A stretch of DNA of 64,000 nucleotides from RGIG3102 sp964369975 (GTDB taxonomy: Bacteria; Bacillota; Clostridia; Oscillospirales; Ruminococcaceae), in NCBI GenBank assembly GCA_964369975.1, contig CAYJFZ010000001.1, positions 62,001 to 126,000 on the forward strand. Direction: 5' to 3'. Made by a program: the position numbers and the translations under genes. Within the stretch, counting starts at the first letter, position 1, and each line of letters opens with the position of its first letter. Shown in pieces: positions 42,489 to 52,194 of the stretch. The notes beneath the pieces were generated by a model. The model was not told where the DNA came from. It searched no databases and worked only from the letters and a program-made list of their open reading frames with translations.

Positions 42489-43589
42489 TTAATTTTCAGG
42501 GCTGTTATTAAAAATATCAGCTATTGTTTGTATTTTATTTTCAGTTTGCCCATAGTCAACTGCTAAAGTGCCTATGTTAAAGTTTGGAATATGTATATCT
42601 TGTGCAGTTAAGGGTTCTTGCTGTGGCCTTAAATAGCCATTTATTAACTCAAGCCAGCTTTCATCTACCACCTCAACAAAGGCAAAGTATTCATCAAGGG
42701 CATCATCTTCGCTATCAAATGTTTTATACATATACCCATGCACTGACGGAGTTAGTATGCTCATATTTTCATAAGGCACTTCAAAGGCAAAGCCTGCTAT
42801 TGAATAAATTTTAGTCCAATGCAGATCAGTCGTTAAGTGCTGAGTAAATCTTGACATAGTTTTATAAAAATCGGTAATCGTAAAGTTTTCAGTAAAGTAC
42901 TTTATTATCGCTGAGTAAAAATAACTTTGCACTTCTAATCGGGCAGTATCGCCTGTTGGATAGTTTCTATTTCTAACTATTTTTTCTGCTGTATAACCAT
43001 CGACATAGTACCAGCCGGGAGTTTTGATTATTGTTTCTTGTGTGCCTGTCTCATCATCAACTAAGGTGATCGGATAAGGTACATACATTTCTAAGCCGCC
43101 GTCTATACCATCAACCATTGCAATAAACGCTTGCATATCTAAAGTGGCGTAATGGTCAACTGGCAATTTGAATTTTTCATAAAGAACATTTATTAAATTA
43201 AAAATTTTATTTTCTTCATCGCCATCTGAGTAAACAGAATTTATTTTACCATTACCACCAGCATCGCTTCCTACAAAGGTATCACGAGGAATTTGCATAG
43301 CTGAGATTTTATTATTTTTAATATCTAAGGATACATACATAATTACATCTGTATTTTGGCTTGTCCTATCTTCATTATAGTCAATACCGCAAACTAAGAT
43401 ATTTATTACATCATCTTTTAATTCATCCGGTGTTTGCACTTCTTGGGGCACGCTTTCGCCTACTTCATAAAGATTTGCTGCAAACCTATCAACTATGAAT
43501 ACACCAGCTGCCACTATTATGCAAACTACTAATAGTATGTTTATTATTTTTGATTTTTTCGACTTTTTTGTTTTATTATTATTTTGCAT
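42489..43589 (-). CDS. LytR-CpsA-Psr (LCP) family protein
   Basis: A 366-residue protein with a basic N-terminus, one membrane segment (about 15-32) and an extracellular LCP domain. 'NILVCGIDYNEDRTSQNTDV' and 'ISAMQIPRDTFVG' hold conserved Asp and Arg residues that bind the polyprenyl pyrophosphate, and 'VRNRNYPTGDTARLEVQ' the catalytic arginines. LCP enzymes attach teichoic acids or capsular glycans to peptidoglycan. It lies between nadD-yqeK and rsfS, with gaps of 12 bases each side. Confidence 0.93.
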   Translation of the reverse strand: MQNNNKTKKSKKSKIINILLVVCIIVAAGVFIVDRFAANLYEVGESVPQEVQTPDELKDDVINILVCGIDYNEDRTSQNTDVIMYVSLDIKNNKISAMQIPRDTFVGSDAGGNGKINSVYSDGDEENKIFNLINVLYEKFKLPVDHYATLDMQAFIAMVDGIDGGLEMYVPYPITLVDDETGTQETIIKTPGWYYVDGYTAEKIVRNRNYPTGDTARLEVQSYFYSAIIKYFTENFTITDFYKTMSRFTQHLTTDLHWTKIYSIAGFAFEVPYENMSILTPSVHGYMYKTFDSEDDALDEYFAFVEVVDESWLELINGYLRPQQEPLTAQDIHIPNFNIGTLAVDYGQTENKIQTIADIFNNSPEN

Positions 43590-43601
43590 ATATTTTCTCC
43601 A

Positions 43602-44771
43602 TTATGTAAGCAATTTATTAAAATAAATTAAGGCTTCTTTAGTATCTTTATCTATTACTTTATTGTCTTGTTTTAGCCATACTAAGGATAGTTCTAAGGC
43701 TCTTTGCATCGCCATATCTATATTGAAAAAAGCAAGGTTTAATAAATCTTCTTTTTCTTTAAATCTTCTTTCTTCTGATAATAAATCAGCAAGGTAGATT
43801 ATTTTTTCTAAGCAACTCATATTCGCTCTTGCACAGGTATGGCTCCTTATTGCCCAGAGAATATCCTCATCATTTATACTAAATTCATACTTTGCAAAAT
43901 CAGCTCCGGCAAAGCTGTGTAATGTGGGAAAAGGCTTATTTTCAATATCCCTTATTATATCATCCCTCTTAGCCCTTTTCAACATCTCTTTTGGGCTTAC
44001 CCTTTTTACAACATCGTGAAGAAGGGCACAAATTTCTGCTTTATATTCATCTTGTTTGTAGTGCTTTGCTAATTTTTTTGCTAAATGGGCAACATTGAGA
44101 GTATGGATTTTTCTTTTTTCATCTAAGGCTAAGTTAAGGATGTATTTTGCTGTATTCATCATCCTTGCTTTTTCATTATCCGAATAAATATCATTTTCAA
44201 TAATTATATCTTCTACTTCTTTTACAACTAAGGAATTTATGCTTTCGCCCTTTTTAATTTTTTGTCTTATATCGCTTGATGAAGCAATAACAGGCTCTGT
44301 TTTTATTAAGTCAATTTTAACGGCATCTTTTTTTAAGTTTTCTATTGCCGTTTTTGTATCTTGTAAAAAATCTTCTCTTAAAAAAGCTAAAAAAGAAACT
44401 TCTTTTATTATCTCCTCATAATTTTTCCAAGATTTTAAATTAATAATGTTATCTTGACCTATTAAAAAAGTGAGTTTTGCATCTTCGTATTCTTTTTTAA
44501 TGTGGCGAATAGTCTTATAACTATAACTATCATCACTTTTTAAATATTCATAATCGCTAATATGTATTTTATCACTAAGAGGCACTAAACTTAAATTTAT
44601 AAATTCTTTTCGTACTAAATAAGGGGCACTAATTTCATTTTTATGCCCAAAAGTTGCAGTAGGAACAATAATAATCTTATCAAAATCCTTATAATTAATC
44701 GCCTGCTTTAGTATATTTATATGTCCTATATGAACAGGGCTAAATGCACCACCATAAAGTAATATTTCCAT
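43602..44771 (-). CDS. nadD: NadD-YqeK fusion: nicotinate-nucleotide adenylyltransferase / HD-domain Ap4A hydrolase
   Basis: A 389-residue two-domain protein. Residues 1-200 are NadD: 'YGGAFSPVHIGHINILKQA' with the T/HxGH motif, 'FLIGQDNIINLKSW', and 'ASSSDIRQKIKKGESI' in place of the usual ISST. Residues 210-389 are YqeK with HD residues in 'HTLNVAHLAKKLAKHY', 'CALLHDVVKR', 'HSFAGADFAKYEF' and 'AIRSHTCARANMS'. In most Firmicutes the two are neighbouring genes; here they are one frame with no stop between. Expected activities: NaMN adenylylation for NAD synthesis and symmetric Ap4A cleavage. Confidence 0.92.
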   Translation of the reverse strand: MEILLYGGAFSPVHIGHINILKQAINYKDFDKIIIVPTATFGHKNEISAPYLVRKEFINLSLVPLSDKIHISDYEYLKSDDSYSYKTIRHIKKEYEDAKLTFLIGQDNIINLKSWKNYEEIIKEVSFLAFLREDFLQDTKTAIENLKKDAVKIDLIKTEPVIASSSDIRQKIKKGESINSLVVKEVEDIIIENDIYSDNEKARMMNTAKYILNLALDEKRKIHTLNVAHLAKKLAKHYKQDEYKAEICALLHDVVKRVSPKEMLKRAKRDDIIRDIENKPFPTLHSFAGADFAKYEFSINDEDILWAIRSHTCARANMSCLEKIIYLADLLSEERRFKEKEDLLNLAFFNIDMAMQRALELSLVWLKQDNKVIDKDTKEALIYFNKLLT

Positions 44772-44838
44772 AAAAGCTCCTTTTATAAATAAAAATTATA
44801 TATCGTTACTATAATTGTATAAAAATAAAATTAATTTT

Positions 44839-45147
44839 TTATTGTATTTTAATTAACTTTTTTAAATCAAAGTTTGATTCTTTCCCATTTTGCATAAATA
44901 ATACAATTTTTGAGCCTATTGTTTGCACAACAAAGCAGTTTTCGATTTTTTCGCTTATTAAATTTGCTGTTTCCTTTGCATTGTAAGGGCAGGCTTCTAA
45001 AACTGTTATTTTCATTAATTCCCTTGTTTTTATAGCCTGCTTTATACCTTCTATTAATTCATCAGTTATCCCTTGTTTTCCAACTTGAAAAACTGCTTGT
45101 AAATCGTGTGCTTGCCCTTTTAGGAAAGCTCTTTGTTTTGATGTCAT
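44839..45147 (-). CDS. yhbY: CRM-domain RNA-binding protein YhbY
   Basis: A 102-residue protein. 'TSKQRAFLKGQAHDLQAVFQVGKQGITDEL' spans the CRM/YhbY core (with the GxxG-like loop), and 'ENCFVVQTIGSKIVLFM' is the C-terminal strand pair. It binds pre-50S particles. In Bacillus it is yqeI, just upstream of nadD, and the same order holds here with a 67-base gap. Confidence 0.93.
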   Translation of the reverse strand: MTSKQRAFLKGQAHDLQAVFQVGKQGITDELIEGIKQAIKTRELMKITVLEACPYNAKETANLISEKIENCFVVQTIGSKIVLFMQNGKESNFDLKKLIKIQ

Positions 45148-45156
45148 ATTTTCTCC

Positions 45157-45744
45157 TTATTCTTTTATATCCTTTAATTTTTCTTTTAATTTTTCTAAGG
45201 CTATGCCCCTGTGGCTAATAGCGTCTTTTTCTTCATCTTCTAATTGGGCAAAGCTTCTTTCACCCACAGTAAAAATAGGATCATAGCCAAAGCCTTTATC
45301 TCCTTTTTTTTCAGTTGCTATATATCCCTCACATTCTCCTATGAATACCTCGTATTCACCACTTGGAAAGTAAAGGCAGACTGCGCTTATAAACTTTGCT
45401 TTTCTATTTTCTTTTTTTACATCTTTTAAGTTTTTTAGTAAGAATTCGATGTTTTCATCATCTGTTGCATTTTCTTTTGCATACCTTGCTGTAAATACTC
45501 CGGGGGCACCGTTTAAGTATTCAACGCTAAGGCCTGAGTCATCGCTTATACAAGCAAGGTTTGTCAATTGTGAAATAGTTTTAGATTTAATTATGGCATT
45601 TTCGCTAAAGGTTTTACCATCTTCTACTATATCTATATCAATGTTTAATTCTTTTAGGGTTTTTACTGTATGATGAGTATCTTTTAAAATCCTTTGGATT
45701 TCTTTAAGTTTTTTTTGATTATTTGTAGCAAGTGCAAAAACCAT
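45157..45744 (-). CDS. rdgB: XTP/dITP diphosphatase (RdgB/HAM1)
   Basis: A 195-residue Maf/HAM1-fold protein. 'ALATNNQKKLKEIQRI' at the N-terminus, 'SDDSGLSVEYLNGAPGVFTA' and 'KGFGYDPIFTVGE' are invariant active-site motifs, and 'AISHRGIALEKL' closes the protein. It removes deaminated purine triphosphates. The start shares one base with the ftsY stop. Confidence 0.96.
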   Translation of the reverse strand: MVFALATNNQKKLKEIQRILKDTHHTVKTLKELNIDIDIVEDGKTFSENAIIKSKTISQLTNLACISDDSGLSVEYLNGAPGVFTARYAKENATDDENIEFLLKNLKDVKKENRKAKFISAVCLYFPSGEYEVFIGECEGYIATEKKGDKGFGYDPIFTVGERSFAQLEDEEKDAISHRGIALEKLKEKLKDIKE

Positions 45745-46664
45745 TACTCCACCTCATCTATACTAATTAAGCTATTAGCAAAGTCTTCATAAGAAAACTT
45801 AATTAAATCATCGACACCCTCGCCCACGCCCACAAACCTTACAGGCACACCAAGGCTTTTTTTAATGGATAGTACGCTACCACCTTTTGCAGTACCATCA
45901 AGTTTTGTAAGGATAATTCCTGTTGCCTGTGCTGCGTTTATAAACTCTTTTGCTTGCATAATAGCATTTTGACCTGTTATCGCTTCTAAAACTAACAGCA
46001 CTTCAACATCTACCTCAGTTTTTGCTGCTTTATCTATAACTCTTCTTACTTTTGATAACTCGTCCATTAAGTTTTTCTTATTGTGAAGTCTTCCGGCTGT
46101 ATCGCAGATAACTATATCATAGTTTTCATTTTGTCCTTTTTCAACAGCTTCAAAAACTACTGAGGCAGGGTCAGCGCCTTCTGGTTTTATTAAAATATCT
46201 ACATTGCTTCTTTTTGCCCATTCCTCTAATTGGTTAGCTGCTGCTGCTCTAAATGTGTCTGCTGCTGCAAGTAGTACTTTTTTGCCTTGAGCTTTATAAA
46301 GGTTTGAGAGTTTTCCTATTGAAGTAGTTTTTCCCACTCCATTCACACCTATAACTAAGATAATAGAAGGCGATGAGGTAAGTTTTATCTCATCTTCTGG
46401 CTTTAGTAAGTCTTTAATTATATCTTTTAGTATAACTACAGCCTCACTGCCGTTTTCTATTTTTTCTTTTTTTACTCTACTTTTAAGCTCCTGTGTTAAA
46501 AACTCACTTGTTTCATAGCCTACATCGGCTAAGATAAGCTCTTCAAAAAGTTCTTCGAAAAACTCATCGTCTATCTTACTTTTATAAACAAAACTTGTAA
46601 TAGAATTAAAAACACTATCCTTTGTTTTTTTAAGTCCACTTGTTATTTTTGAAAAAAAGCTCAT
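45744..46664 (-). CDS. ftsY: Signal recognition particle receptor FtsY
   Basis: A compact 306-residue FtsY without the acidic A domain of enterobacteria. The N domain is residues 1-95, and the G domain starts with 'GVNGVGKTTSIGK' (106-118). 'AADTFRAAAANQLEEW', 'DTAGRLHNKKNLM' and 'TKLDGTAKGGS' are the SRP-GTPase motifs. It docks ribosome-nascent chain-SRP complexes on the membrane. It follows smc by 9 bases; ylxM and ffh, often next, are not present. Confidence 0.97.
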   Translation of the reverse strand: MSFFSKITSGLKKTKDSVFNSITSFVYKSKIDDEFFEELFEELILADVGYETSEFLTQELKSRVKKEKIENGSEAVVILKDIIKDLLKPEDEIKLTSSPSIILVIGVNGVGKTTSIGKLSNLYKAQGKKVLLAAADTFRAAAANQLEEWAKRSNVDILIKPEGADPASVVFEAVEKGQNENYDIVICDTAGRLHNKKNLMDELSKVRRVIDKAAKTEVDVEVLLVLEAITGQNAIMQAKEFINAAQATGIILTKLDGTAKGGSVLSIKKSLGVPVRFVGVGEGVDDLIKFSYEDFANSLISIDEVE

Positions 46665-46673
46665 CGCTCCTCC

Positions 46674-49600
46674 TTAATTTAATATATCTGTATTCAAATT
46701 GTTTGCGTCTAATTTTAATAATTTTGAAATACCGTCTTCTTGCATAGTTACACCGTATAAAATGTCCGCTGCATCCATAGTACCTCTTCTGTGTGTTATA
46801 ACTATGAACTGAGTTTTGTTTGAAATTCTATGTAAGTAGTTTGCATATCTTGTAACATTCACTTCATCCAAGGCAGCTTCAATTTCATCTAAGATACAAA
46901 ACGGTGCAGGGTTATGCTCTAAAATTGCAAAGTAGACTGAAATAGCTACCAAGGCTTGTTCGCCCCCTGAAAGCGAAGTTAAGTTTTTAATAACTTTACC
47001 TGGAGGGCTTACTTCTATTTCAATACCACTTTCAAGCACATTTTCTTCATCAGTTAATTTAATAGTTGCACTACCGCCTGCAAATAATTCACTGAAAATC
47101 TTTTTAAAGTTATCGTTAATTATCTCTAAACTTTCAAGGAATAAAGAGCGCATTTCAGCATTTAGTGAAGTGATTAATTTTATTAATTGAGCTTTACTTT
47201 CTTCTAAGTCGCTTAATTGCTCATTTAAGAATGTGTATTGCTCAAACACTTCTTTGTACTCTTCTATTGCCCCGACATTTACATCGCCTAATTTTTTAAT
47301 AGCTGATTTTAATGCCGCTACATCTTTTTTAAGCTGTGCTTCATTTTCTACTTCTTGTGCCATTTCACTCGCTGAAGAAATAGTCAATTCATACTCTTCC
47401 CATAGCTTCATTACGATTTCATCATAAGAAGCCTCTATACTCTTAATGCTTTCATCAGCTTTTACAATTTGGCGAAGTAGGTCTTCTTTTTGCGTAAATA
47501 ACTGCTTATTGTTTTGAGTAATCTCATTTCTTTGTCTTTCAATATCTAAGCGCTCTTGTGCCATATCTTTATTTTCTTGCTCTTTTTTACTAATTTCGGC
47601 TTTAAGCTCGCTCATTATTGTTTCAAAATTTAAAATTTCAGCTTTATTTTCTTCATTTTGCTGTATTAAATTATTTTTTTGAGTAAGTATTAATTCTTGC
47701 TGTCTATCTTTATCTTGCTTTCTTTCATTAGCTTGATTTAATAGTGATAGTAAAATATCTTTATCAGCTATTAATTGAACATTTGAAAGCTTTAAATTTT
47801 GCAAGGCTTCATTGTATTCATTTTGCTGTAAGATAACAGTTTCATCTTGCTTTGTAATATCTTGATAATCTTTTGAAATAGTAGCTAATTTATCTGTTTT
47901 TTCTTTTATTTCTTTTTCTATTTCATTGTATCTGTTTTCATTGTTTTTAAAGGCTATATCAATGTTATTGATGATATTTTGCTGATTGTTCATAACAGCC
48001 TCATACTGGTTTTTTTCCTGTGTATGGGTTGCTAAGCGAATTTGTGCGTTTGTTTTATCTTCACTTAAAATTTGAATTTGCCCTTCGTAAGCTGAATTTT
48101 GTGAAGTGTATAAGTCTATTTCATCTTGTAGTTTTAATAACTGGCTATCAAAATCTTTTTTAGCTATTTGCAAGCTTTCAATTTCTTTTTTAATGTTTTC
48201 AATTTCTACTTTTCTTGAAAATAAGCCCACACTTTTATTAGTTGAGCCACCTGTAAATGAGCCGCCTATATTTACTTGCTGGCCATCTAAGGTAACTGTT
48301 CTGTATCTATAATTTAAGTTTTTTGCAAGCTGTGAGGCTGTGTTTATATCCTCCACTAAAACAGTCCTTGCTAAAAGGCTTGATACAATGTTTTTATACT
48401 CATCTTTTGTTGTGATTACCTTGTCTGCTGTTTTTGCATACTCTGGTAGTTTTTCATTAAATGTTTGAGGCTTAATTGTATCTAAAGGTAAAAAGGTTGC
48501 CCTACCTCCCTTTGTAGTTTTTAAAAACTCAATGGCTCTTTTTGCACTAACTTCATTTTTTACAACTATATTCTGCAAAGAATAGCCTAAGGCTGTCTCT
48601 ATTGCTGTTTCATACCCTTTATTTACATTTATAAGCTGAGATACTGTACCTAAAACTCCGTCTAACTTACCATTTTTAGAAGCTGTTAATATAGTTTTTA
48701 CAGAGTAAGAAAAGCCATCGAGCGACTGCTCCATATCTGTTAATAATTTTATTTTTTGTAAGTTTTCGTTTTGCTTTGCCTCATTTTTATTTAGCTGTAT
48801 TTGTAAGGCTTCTTTTTTATCTGTTAAATTTGATAATTTTAAATTTAAGCCATCTTTGATGTTTTGATTTTTTTGTATTTCTTCATCATTAACAGTTATA
48901 AACTGCACTATCTCATCAACTTGAGCTTTTGAAATTTCAAAATATTCTTTTGCTTTTGTAATTTCTTCTTTTGCTTTTTCTAAGTTTTCTTTAAAATTTT
49001 CTTTTTGCGTATTCAAAGTGTGATATTCAATTTGCATGTTTTGAATATCTTGATTGTATGTATTTATTTTTTCTAAGTATTCGCCTTTTTTCTCATCACT
49101 TTGTTTTGCCCTATCAGTTAAGGCTGTTATTTTTTCTAAAAGTGCATCTATTTCTGTTTGCTTTTTTAAGATATCAGCTTCTAAGTTTTGAATATTATTT
49201 TTTATTTCATCGCTTTTTGATTGATAATTTTCATCTTCGCTATTTAAGGCTGCGATTTCATCATCTAAAACTTTAATATTGTTATTATTATATTCAATTC
49301 TACTTTCTAAAACTTTTACCTGTGCTGAATTATCAGAGATTTCTTGCTCTATATCTCTTATACTTTGCATATTCTCATCACTTTTAAGTAATAGAGAATT
49401 TGCGTATAGATACCTTTGCTCAATAAGAGCTTCTTTATCGCTTAACTGTTTTTCTATTTCTTCATAGTCTGCTTGAAACATCTCTAAGTTTCTTTGTTTG
49501 TCTCTTAATAAGCCTTTTGACTTTTCAGTTGTGTACACCCATAAAGATACTTCTTTTTGCTTTTTATCTTGAGATAGCTTTAAGAATTCTTTTGCTTTTT

Positions 49601-50231
49601 CGCTTTCTTTTCTAAGTGGTTCTACCCTTGTTTGTAAAGAAGAAAGAATATCATTTAGCCTTAGTATATTTTCTTGTGCCTTATCAAGATTTTTTTCAGC
49701 TTCGTTTTTCTTATACCTAAATTTTGAAATACCTGAGGCCTCTTCAAAAATTTCTCTTCTGGCTTCTGGCTTTGCTGTTACTATTTCTTGAATTTTACCT
49801 TGCCCGACTATTGAGTAGCCATTTTTGCCAAGACCAGTATCAAAGAATAACTCATAAATATCTTTAAGTCTTACCTTGTTTGAATTTATTAAGTATTCGC
49901 TATCGCCAGAGCGATAGTATTTTCTTGTGATACTCACTTCATCGCTATCTAAATCAAAACTTTTTTCAGTGTTATCTAAAATTAAACTTACGCTTGCAAA
50001 ACCCATAGCGGAACGCTTTTGCGTTCCGCCAAAGATTATATCTTCCATTTTTCCTGCGCCTCGTAGTTGCCTACTGCTACTTTCGCCTAAAACCCAACGA
50101 ATAGCATCACTGATATTACTTTTACCAGAGCCGTTTGGCCCTACTACTGCGCTCATTCCTTTTTGAAAAACAATCCTTGTTTTATCAGGGAAGGATTTAA
50201 ACCCATGCAATTCTAATGCTTTTAAATACAC
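46674..50231 (-). CDS. smc: Chromosome segregation protein SMC
   Basis: A full-length 1185-residue SMC. Walker A 'GPNGSGKSNISDAIRWVLGE' begins at residue 31. Coiled coil follows from about 170 to 500, the hinge is about 510-660 ('DGVLGTVSQLINVNKGYETA'), and the return coil runs to about 1020. The ABC signature 'LSGGEQALVAI' and Walker B 'FCILDEIEAALDE' sit at the C-terminus. With ScpA and ScpB (not in the window) it compacts and separates chromosomes. The gene sits between the Elp3-like gene and ftsY. Confidence 0.97.
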   Translation of the reverse strand: MYLKALELHGFKSFPDKTRIVFQKGMSAVVGPNGSGKSNISDAIRWVLGESSSRQLRGAGKMEDIIFGGTQKRSAMGFASVSLILDNTEKSFDLDSDEVSITRKYYRSGDSEYLINSNKVRLKDIYELFFDTGLGKNGYSIVGQGKIQEIVTAKPEARREIFEEASGISKFRYKKNEAEKNLDKAQENILRLNDILSSLQTRVEPLRKESEKAKEFLKLSQDKKQKEVSLWVYTTEKSKGLLRDKQRNLEMFQADYEEIEKQLSDKEALIEQRYLYANSLLLKSDENMQSIRDIEQEISDNSAQVKVLESRIEYNNNNIKVLDDEIAALNSEDENYQSKSDEIKNNIQNLEADILKKQTEIDALLEKITALTDRAKQSDEKKGEYLEKINTYNQDIQNMQIEYHTLNTQKENFKENLEKAKEEITKAKEYFEISKAQVDEIVQFITVNDEEIQKNQNIKDGLNLKLSNLTDKKEALQIQLNKNEAKQNENLQKIKLLTDMEQSLDGFSYSVKTILTASKNGKLDGVLGTVSQLINVNKGYETAIETALGYSLQNIVVKNEVSAKRAIEFLKTTKGGRATFLPLDTIKPQTFNEKLPEYAKTADKVITTKDEYKNIVSSLLARTVLVEDINTASQLAKNLNYRYRTVTLDGQQVNIGGSFTGGSTNKSVGLFSRKVEIENIKKEIESLQIAKKDFDSQLLKLQDEIDLYTSQNSAYEGQIQILSEDKTNAQIRLATHTQEKNQYEAVMNNQQNIINNIDIAFKNNENRYNEIEKEIKEKTDKLATISKDYQDITKQDETVILQQNEYNEALQNLKLSNVQLIADKDILLSLLNQANERKQDKDRQQELILTQKNNLIQQNEENKAEILNFETIMSELKAEISKKEQENKDMAQERLDIERQRNEITQNNKQLFTQKEDLLRQIVKADESIKSIEASYDEIVMKLWEEYELTISSASEMAQEVENEAQLKKDVAALKSAIKKLGDVNVGAIEEYKEVFEQYTFLNEQLSDLEESKAQLIKLITSLNAEMRSLFLESLEIINDNFKKIFSELFAGGSATIKLTDEENVLESGIEIEVSPPGKVIKNLTSLSGGEQALVAISVYFAILEHNPAPFCILDEIEAALDEVNVTRYANYLHRISNKTQFIVITHRRGTMDAADILYGVTMQEDGISKLLKLDANNLNTDILN

Positions 50232-50232
50232 T

Positions 50233-51231
50233 TTATGTCCTCACTAAAATTTTAATTTCTTCATTTATATCATCGTTTTTTAGTATCTCTATATCAAAGC
50301 CTAAATTTTTAAACTTTTCTAAGTTTTCTTTTTTATGGCCTTTTGCCTTTGATAAGTTACTTTCTTTTACAAAAACTGTATACTTTTTTGTTTTATCATC
50401 TAATTTTTTAAAAATCTCGTTATAAAATTTTCTTGATTCAACGAGCTCTTTAAAAGCTGGATGATAAGGCCCTGCAACATAGCTTTTTTCAACGCCTTCT
50501 TGTGCATGTAGACCTAATTTTATAATTTTTATATCCTCTTTATTAAAAATATCCACTAACTGTGAGCATATATTTATAGTTTCTTCTAAAGAAGGGGGTG
50601 TATATTTTTTTTGCTCGTATAATTCTTGTAGTAAGGTGTCCTTTAAGGTTATCGTAGGGTATATCCTTACTGAATACGGCTTTATTTTTACAAACTGCCT
50701 TGCTGTATCAAGGGCTGATTGTTCATAGTCTTTTTGGGCATATAAGCCTGTCATCATTTGCAAAGTTAGCCGAAATCCATAGCTTTTTATTTTTTCGCTT
50801 GCTGTATACACATCTTTTACTGTATGCCCTCTTTTATTTAATAAAAGGACTTCATCTTGCATACTTTGTGCACCGAGCTCTATATCTTTAACATTGTAAA
50901 ACTTTAATAAATCTAAAATTTCATCAGTTATGCAGTCTGGCCTTGTTGATATTCTAATACTATTAGCCCTATTATTTTTTATAAATGGCTGTACTACTTC
51001 TAATAAGGCTATCATATAATCTCTATCTATCGCTGTAAAGCTGCCACCAAAAAAGGCTATTTGAGTATTTTCGCCATTTTCCTTTGGCAAAAACTCATCG
51101 CATAACTTATAGACATAGTCAATTGTGGGTATTTCTTCATTATTGCTTATCTTCCTTTGGTCGCAAAAGCTACATTGATTAGGACAGCCCTCATGGGGGA
51201 TGAATATGGATAAATTAGAGTGCTTTTTCAT
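50233..51231 (-). CDS. Elp3-like radical SAM protein
   Basis: A 332-residue radical SAM protein. The CxxxCxxC motif is Cys16, Cys20, Cys23 ('EGCPNQCSFCDQ'), followed by 'IAFFGGSFTAIDRDYM', 'RISTRPDCITDEIL' and 'IELGAQSMQDEVLLLNKRGH' as in the Elp3/YhcC group. The acetyltransferase domain of true Elp3 is missing, and the last 80 residues are a short unrelated region. It is a regular member of clostridial rnc-smc clusters with unknown, possibly tRNA-directed, function. Confidence 0.88.
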   Translation of the reverse strand: MKKHSNLSIFIPHEGCPNQCSFCDQRKISNNEEIPTIDYVYKLCDEFLPKENGENTQIAFFGGSFTAIDRDYMIALLEVVQPFIKNNRANSIRISTRPDCITDEILDLLKFYNVKDIELGAQSMQDEVLLLNKRGHTVKDVYTASEKIKSYGFRLTLQMMTGLYAQKDYEQSALDTARQFVKIKPYSVRIYPTITLKDTLLQELYEQKKYTPPSLEETINICSQLVDIFNKEDIKIIKLGLHAQEGVEKSYVAGPYHPAFKELVESRKFYNEIFKKLDDKTKKYTVFVKESNLSKAKGHKKENLEKFKNLGFDIEILKNDDINEEIKILVRT

Positions 51232-51235
51232 TTTT

Positions 51236-51532
51236 TTACCTTGTTTGAGTAATAGTTAAAATAAAGTTTGGATTAATTATAGAAAGAGTTTCGTTTTTGC
51301 CTATTTTTAGTAAAATAGCTTCATTTTCTACCCTTTCTATAACGCCTACAGAGCTTCCTTCAATTAAGCGAACTATCACTTTTTGTCCTATGAATGATTT
51401 TGCAAGTTCTAACATCTCTTTTCCCCTTTTTCCTTTTGAATGAATATATTTTGCTACTGTTATTTGTTTAATTTTTCTTTGAGTAATTAAAGCCATAAAC
51501 AATAGAAAAAATATTATATATCCACTATTCAT
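51236..51532 (-). CDS. Small membrane-anchored protein with YajC-like topology, unknown function
   Basis: A 98-residue protein: one N-terminal membrane segment (residues 4-17), a basic linker ('TQRKIKQITVAKYIHSKGKR'), then a compact beta-rich domain from about 48 ('GQKVIVRLIEGSSVGVIERV', 'ILLKIGKNETLSIINPNFI'). The layout recalls YajC or SH3/KOW-like folds, but I recognise no named family with confidence. It overlaps the end of rnc by 8 bases and is 4 bases from the radical SAM gene, so it is translationally linked to RNA-processing genes. Confidence 0.75.
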   Translation of the reverse strand: MNSGYIIFFLLFMALITQRKIKQITVAKYIHSKGKRGKEMLELAKSFIGQKVIVRLIEGSSVGVIERVENEAILLKIGKNETLSIINPNFILTITQTR

Positions 51533-52193
51533 AACTTTCTCCTAAAAAACTAAGTGCATTTTTTGCAGCTTCTTGTTCTGCCTGCTTTTTGCTTTTCCCT
51601 GAGCCTGTCCCTATGTCTTTATCGTTTAAAAATACCTTTACTTTAAAACTCTTATTATGGTCTGGGCCTTTTTCACCTTGCATAACATAGTTTAATTTAT
51701 CCCCTTGTTTTCTTTGGATAACTTCTTGAAGTATAGTTTTATAATCTTTAACTTTGATGCTTGAGTCATCAAGGCATTTTAGGATAAACTGCTTTGCCTT
51801 ATCTATTCCGCCATCTAAAAATATAGCGCCGACAACAGCCTCAAAGGCATCAGCTAAAGTAGAAGGTCTATTTCTTGCGCCTTGAGTTTCTTCACCTTTT
51901 CCTAAGAGTAGCCATTTTCCAAGTTCGATTTTTTTTGAATAATTACTTAAAGCCTCTTCACAAACTAAACTTGCCCTGTTTTTACTCATATCGCCTTCTG
52001 GCATATTAGGATTATTGGTGTAAAGTTTTTCACTGACGACTACTTGCAAAACAGCGTCTCCTAAAAATTCTAATCTCTCATTGTATTCATTGCTTTTTTT
52101 ATTCTCGTTTGCGTAAGAAGAATGTGTAAGGGCTAAAGTTAAGGTTGTCTTATCTTTAAATGTATACCCTATTTTTTCTTCAAATTCTTTCAT
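51525..52193 (-). CDS. rnc: Ribonuclease III
   Basis: A 222-residue protein of normal length. The catalytic signature 'NERLEFLGDAVLQVVVSE' lies near residue 40, a second acidic site is 'TLADAFEAVVGAIFLDGG', and a C-terminal dsRNA-binding domain ends 'GSGKSKKQAEQEAAKNAL'. It processes rRNA and other double-stranded RNAs. The start is one base from the plsX stop; acpP, usually between them in Firmicutes, is missing. Confidence 0.96.
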   Translation of the reverse strand: MKEFEEKIGYTFKDKTTLTLALTHSSYANENKKSNEYNERLEFLGDAVLQVVVSEKLYTNNPNMPEGDMSKNRASLVCEEALSNYSKKIELGKWLLLGKGEETQGARNRPSTLADAFEAVVGAIFLDGGIDKAKQFILKCLDDSSIKVKDYKTILQEVIQRKQGDKLNYVMQGEKGPDHNKSFKVKVFLNDKDIGTGSGKSKKQAEQEAAKNALSFLGESYE

Positions 52194-52194
52194 T

